Source: Apostichopus japonicus
Lineage: Eukaryota; Echinodermata; Holothuroidea; Aspidochirotida; Stichopodidae
Direction: 5' to 3'
Assembly: GCF_037975245.1 (NCBI RefSeq)
Contig: NC_092569.1
Span: 3,597,501 to 3,661,500, forward strand
DNA length: 64,000 nt
Every line of letters begins with the position of its first letter. Position 1 is the first letter of the stretch. Both the position numbers and the translations under genes were made by a program. Below are positions 62,920 to 64,000 of this stretch, piece after piece. The notes under the pieces were generated by a model. It was given only the letters and a program-made list of their open reading frames with translations. It ran no database searches and had not been told where the DNA came from.

Positions 62920-63424
62920 ATATTGATAAGATACAGTTGAAGAGCCCCATATTTAATAACATGTTCTTCTTACTTAATAAAGAAAAATTTCCAACATTTT
63001 ACGATTCTACCTCAAGTAAAAATGTTCATTTTGTGTAAACAAAAAATATGTATTTTTTAAAAACACGAGAGAAAAAATGCTCTCTTTGTCTCATATTTAA
63101 TATTCATATTTAATTTACAAGTAGAGACACTGTGACCCTGGGAAGCCAGTCTTTGTCCCTAGGATATGTTCTCTGGAGAGTTTAGTGTCAGTGGATATAA
63201 TCTTCAAGGTTATATAAGAAAGAAATGAAATGTTTATCAAAGAGAAAGAGAGAGAGATAGAGAAAAAGAACGATATTTCTATAACGCAACCTTTTCCGAG
63301 GACGCTAGCGCATTAAATTTACATACTTAAACTTACCTCATGTTGTTATCATTTAATATTTAGCGAAATCTCTTATATTTTTGCTGTCCACTTCAGTTTC
63401 TATGTTTTTTTTTATGAAAATAAT

Positions 63425-63512
63425 GATATATATATACAAATATATATGTATATATGTGTATATATATATATATAGATATATATATATATCAATATATGTC
63501 TATGCATATATC

Positions 63513-63562
<50 letters not shown>

Positions 63563-63593
63563 CAGATAAAGATATATGCATAGACATATATTG

Positions 63594-63636
<43 letters not shown>

Positions 63637-63640
63637 CATA
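63425..63640. repeat. AT microsatellite with a 32-bp perfect inverted repeat
   Basis: Long TA tracts enclose 63481-63512, which is exactly complementary to 63571-63602; both arms contain ATGTCTATGCATATAT or its complement. The whole block can extrude as a long hairpin or cruciform. Confidence 0.9.
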
Positions 63641-64000
63641 TTCTTATTTGTTATCTTTGTTACATGATTTATTGTTATCAATATATGATGCACAGAAAGA
63701 CGTGAGCTCATTTTTTCCGTCAATGTACATACATATTAAGACCTATTCTTTGGAGAATGACTCATCTTGGTGAAAATACATTAAACTATTTTCAAAAACA
63801 ATTAACTAGAACTTGTATCAATCAGAGGTATACGATAGATATCAAGGACTAAAAACACTTTCGTTAAAATTGAAAACATAATAACGAAGACTTTAAAGTT
63901 TAAAAAAAATTCAGGCAAGGTTTCTTTGTTATATTCCTAACGATTTTCTTATTACCGGTCTAGCTGACATCCAATTTACTGCAATTAACTTGCATTTTGG
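63641..64000. other. Non-coding right end
   Basis: AT-rich sequence with no supported feature. Confidence 0.5.

Noticed and set aside
63381-63773. Tyr/Ile-rich frames at the right end
   Set aside because: They are translations of the TA microsatellite.

Overview
This is a eukaryotic, AT-rich, repeat-dominated window. It shows introns with GT/AG borders, tRNA-derived SINEs, hAT and foldback MITEs, long microsatellites and a very large satellite array. Gene density is low and no complete large gene was found. The repeat styles and a small SAM-domain gene resembling the invertebrate/fish SAMD3-like family fit a marine invertebrate deuterostome, perhaps an echinoderm. That placement is an inference; no marker gene fixes the species.

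Layout. 1-320: first coding exon of an unrecognised minus-strand gene, with a strong Kozak start and a GTGAGT donor. 320-11,950: mostly non-coding DNA with a hAT-type MITE (4311-4723), a tRNA-derived SINE (about 7095-7345), a long TAA-type microsatellite (8337-8670), a miRNA-precursor-like hairpin (8819-8924) and a possible TATA promoter plus short first exon (9858-9992). 11,949-50,062: a 324-bp satellite. Two outlying copies lie on the left. A 2.7-kb island holding SINE-like and non-LTR retrotransposon debris follows, flanked by inverted satellite arms. Then come about 107 uninterrupted head-to-tail monomers (15,299-49,849) with higher-order duplications and length variants, and a decayed right edge. 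50,062-52,650: non-coding DNA and small minisatellites.

52,664-58,590 is the most interesting region. A roughly 120-bp minisatellite is split by a 5139-bp insertion (53,016-58,154). The insertion has a TA target duplication, inverted CACA-starting ends and subterminal regions dense in TGTGTAAA/TTTACCC motifs. Inside, on the minus strand, is a three-exon gene whose splice phases close into a 141-codon reading frame: an N-terminal SAM domain joined directly to a C-terminal SAMD3-like domain. A decayed copy of its last exon lies just downstream. No transposase was seen, so this looks like a non-autonomous TIR element that carries, or has captured, a gene. 58,590-64,000: non-coding DNA with a possible small spliced ORF (60,944-61,167), a foldback element with perfect 106-bp arms and a 1-nt centre (62,109-62,325), and AT-rich microsatellite hairpins at the right end.

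The genes here do not form a pathway. The window is mainly informative about satellite evolution and mobile DNA.
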